From Thozetella sp. PMI_491 (lineage: Eukaryota > Ascomycota > Sordariomycetes > Chaetosphaeriales > Chaetosphaeriaceae), in NCBI GenBank assembly GCA_021432635.1, contig MU270118.1, positions 62,001-126,000 on the forward strand: a stretch of 64,000 bases of DNA, in the 5' to 3' direction. Every line of letters begins with the position of its first letter. The stretch's first letter is position 1. Shown piece by piece: positions 62,252 through 64,000 of the stretch. The notes below the pieces were generated by a model, which did no database searches, was not told the origin of the DNA, and saw only the letters and a program-made list of their open reading frames with translations. Position numbers and translations under genes: made by a program.

Positions 62252-63587
62252 TCATTCCTTGGCAGCTTTGAAGCCGAATATGTTACCAAAGAGGCCTGTT
62301 AGAAGACCTGAAAGACCGGAGAGAAGATTGCCGTTGAGTAGGGCATTCATAATCGCATCAGAATGGGTGGTCGTGGTCAGCCACTTGTTGAGGATGGCCT
62401 GGTCCGGAGACACGTAGCTCGAGATCCGAGCGGGCAGGACCTTGCTGCAGTCGGTAAGGTTGTTGATATTAAACACTCCGAGCAAGCTGACACGGAGGTA
62501 TTCACGTGAGTAGTCCTCCATGCCCAGAGAGGTTAGCCATATGACCGTCAGGGATGCTCACGCTAGCTATCGTGAGATAGGGAATGCTTACGCTGTTCCA
62601 GTCATCTTGGCCGCCGGGAGCGGCAAACTGCTGGAACTCGGTGGCGACACGTGGATCGGCGGCGAGGGCGACGTCGCTTGCGAATTTGAAAATACGCAGT
62701 AGAGGAAGGTTTTTCGTCAGCGTCTGGTTGTAGAAGTTTACGTCCCAGACCCCTGGGGTGCTGTCTTGCGGGTCACCGGCGCGGGTAAGATCAACAAAGC
62801 GCTGCTGGCTAGTGGTGTGGGCTCCGATCAGCGCAGTGAGGCCGTACGGGGTGATTGTCTTGGCTTGGAAGAGCGCAATAAGGGCGTTGGCGTTCTGAGT
62901 AACACCGGGAAGCAGGCCGTTAGGGGCCGAGACGGCGCTGTCCTTGCGGCCGACATAGGAGCGGATGCGCGGACCGAGAGGACAGGTGACGGTGGCGACT
63001 GTAGCGCCCATCTGAATCAGATCGGCCATGCCGACACCATATGAGCGGTATGTGTTGTACCACGTCTTCATCTGGCTGACAACAGTCTGTAGGCCGCTGT
63101 TCTCTGCTCGGTTGATCTCGTCCGAAGAAAGGGCGAGGGATCCGTCGCAGCCTCCCAGGTTCCCTGTGGTCTTGGACCAGCCGGCACAGTCGTGGAAGCC
63201 GAGACGGACGGAGGCGCGCGCGAGGTCGTTGCAACGTCCCGAAGCAGTCTTGTACGCGGTCACCATGTCGTTAACGATATATTGCCAAATGCAGCACGTA
63301 TCCCTCGCACACGCCGTAGAGCCTTTGGAGGGAATGGGATAGGTCCAGGCGTCTGTGGTAATGGCGTTGTCGACGGTGTTATTAAGGATCCGCTTGATGG
63401 TCATTCCTGTGGCCGTCAATTGGTTGTCTCTGAGGGTGAGAAGATCGCCAATGAGCTCTGTGGAAGGCGCCCCATCGTTCTGGCGCTCCCTGATTTCCTC
63501 GAAAGTATTGCTCATCCCGGGGTATGCGGTTGTGAGTTGGAATATAGCCGCCGAAGCGATCGCGGCGTTGACGGTGACGGACTTCAT
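62252..63587 (-). CDS. Secreted heme peroxidase (class II / ligninase-like)
   Basis: Exons 63587-62592 and 62515-62252 join in phase 0 to 419 residues (acceptor GGAG|GAC is unusual but keeps the frame). A signal peptide precedes the domain. Distal residues Arg128 and His132 lie in VRLGFHDCAGWSK, calcium-site segment GGCDGSL follows, and the proximal His257 is in LIGAHTTSQQRF with a later Asp in DFN-like context. Known: class II fungal peroxidases oxidise phenolics using H2O2; ascomycete members are often uncharacterised. I could not see the three acidic residues of manganese peroxidases nor the surface Trp of lignin peroxidases, so the type is open. The C-terminus ends in an unusual Leu/Gly-rich tail (LLSGLSGLLTGLFGNIFGF). 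Confidence 0.88.
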
Positions 63588-64000
63588 AGTTATCGTTTCA
63601 GTCTCAGAATAGAACGAATCTAGAATAGTGTCAAGGGAAGGTTAGTCCAAAACGATTTGGACCCGTTTGAATCGTTCCGATTCAAAAGAGGGAATGTCGC
63701 GGACGGCGAATAAGTCAAAGAGAGTGATGATGTCTAGGGTGTAGAGACGAGGAAGATAACGACCTCTCCCCCATCCCTTCCTTAAATATATCGCTAGAAT
63801 CTATGCGCAATTTCTCTATGAGATATATAGCATTTCTGTCATTAGCCAGTTCCGGGCGGAGACCAGCTCGTCATGCTGGCCTTCAGGCACTAAACAAAGG
63901 AAACGCGCGACAAGCCAATAGCATCGAGCTCTGGACCCTTTTCAGACTCAGGAAGACTCCGAATCGTGGGGCAAGTGGGAATTCCAGCAAAGTTTACAGC
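63588..64000. promoter_or_regulatory. Promoter region of the peroxidase gene
   Basis: About 410 bases upstream of the minus-strand peroxidase. A TATATTTAAGG element on the minus strand lies near 63780-63791. No gene supported. Confidence 0.45.

Overview
This window is nuclear DNA of a filamentous ascomycete (Pezizomycotina, most likely Sordariomycetes). The grounds are many short spliceosomal introns of about 50-75 bases with GT(A/G)NG donors and CTAAC/CTGAC-like branch sites, six regulators of the fungal Zn2Cys6 class, and fungal families such as an AA9 polysaccharide monooxygenase, GH20 hexosaminidase, sedolisin, RTA1, DUF1996 and a class II-type peroxidase. I joined exons by reading frame and splice sites. 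Most models close exactly in frame; exceptions are stated in the entries.

Layout. 0-4 kb: a short zinc-cluster protein (minus strand) next to a large regulator that lacks a zinc cluster (plus strand). 4.7 kb: an intron-containing tRNA. 5.2-9.0 kb: a divergent pair, an MFS anion transporter and a tartrate/isopropylmalate-type dehydrogenase, which looks like a small catabolic module. 10-14 kb: an unrecognised small secreted protein and a thaumatin-like secreted protein. 14.9-21.7 kb: a regulator without a zinc cluster, an eight-exon sedolisin and a complete zinc-cluster regulator. 22.4-24.4 kb: an AAA ATPase. 27.6-28.4 kb: an EBP-type sterol isomerase homologue. 31.9-33.7 kb: a GH20 hexosaminidase. 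34.9-38.0 kb: a zinc-cluster regulator divergent from an RTA1 membrane protein. 38.8-41.9 kb: an alpha/beta hydrolase and a regulator without a zinc cluster. 42.1-43.1 kb: a Ysc84-type protein. 46.3-47.3 kb: the AA9 enzyme. 48.0-50.3 kb: an unrecognised multi-exon membrane protein. 51.7-52.1 kb: a small cysteine-rich protein. 52.9-54.8 kb: a secreted serine hydrolase of the beta-lactamase fold. 55.3-57.0 kb: an ankyrin gene with a disrupted frame. 59.7-60.8 kb: a DUF1996 secreted protein. 62.3-63.6 kb: a heme peroxidase.

Taken together, secreted enzymes acting on cellulose, chitin oligosaccharides, protein and possibly lignin-type phenolics alternate with regulators and transporters. This fits an accessory region of a plant-associated or saprotrophic fungus. 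I see no polyketide synthase, NRPS or terpene synthase, so it is not an ordinary secondary-metabolite cluster. The most notable patterns are the tartrate-like module, the fact that three of six C6-type regulators have no recognisable DNA-binding domain while a fourth has little else, the very small exons inside zinc clusters, and the recently broken ankyrin gene. Intergenic space is large (up to about 3.5 kb).
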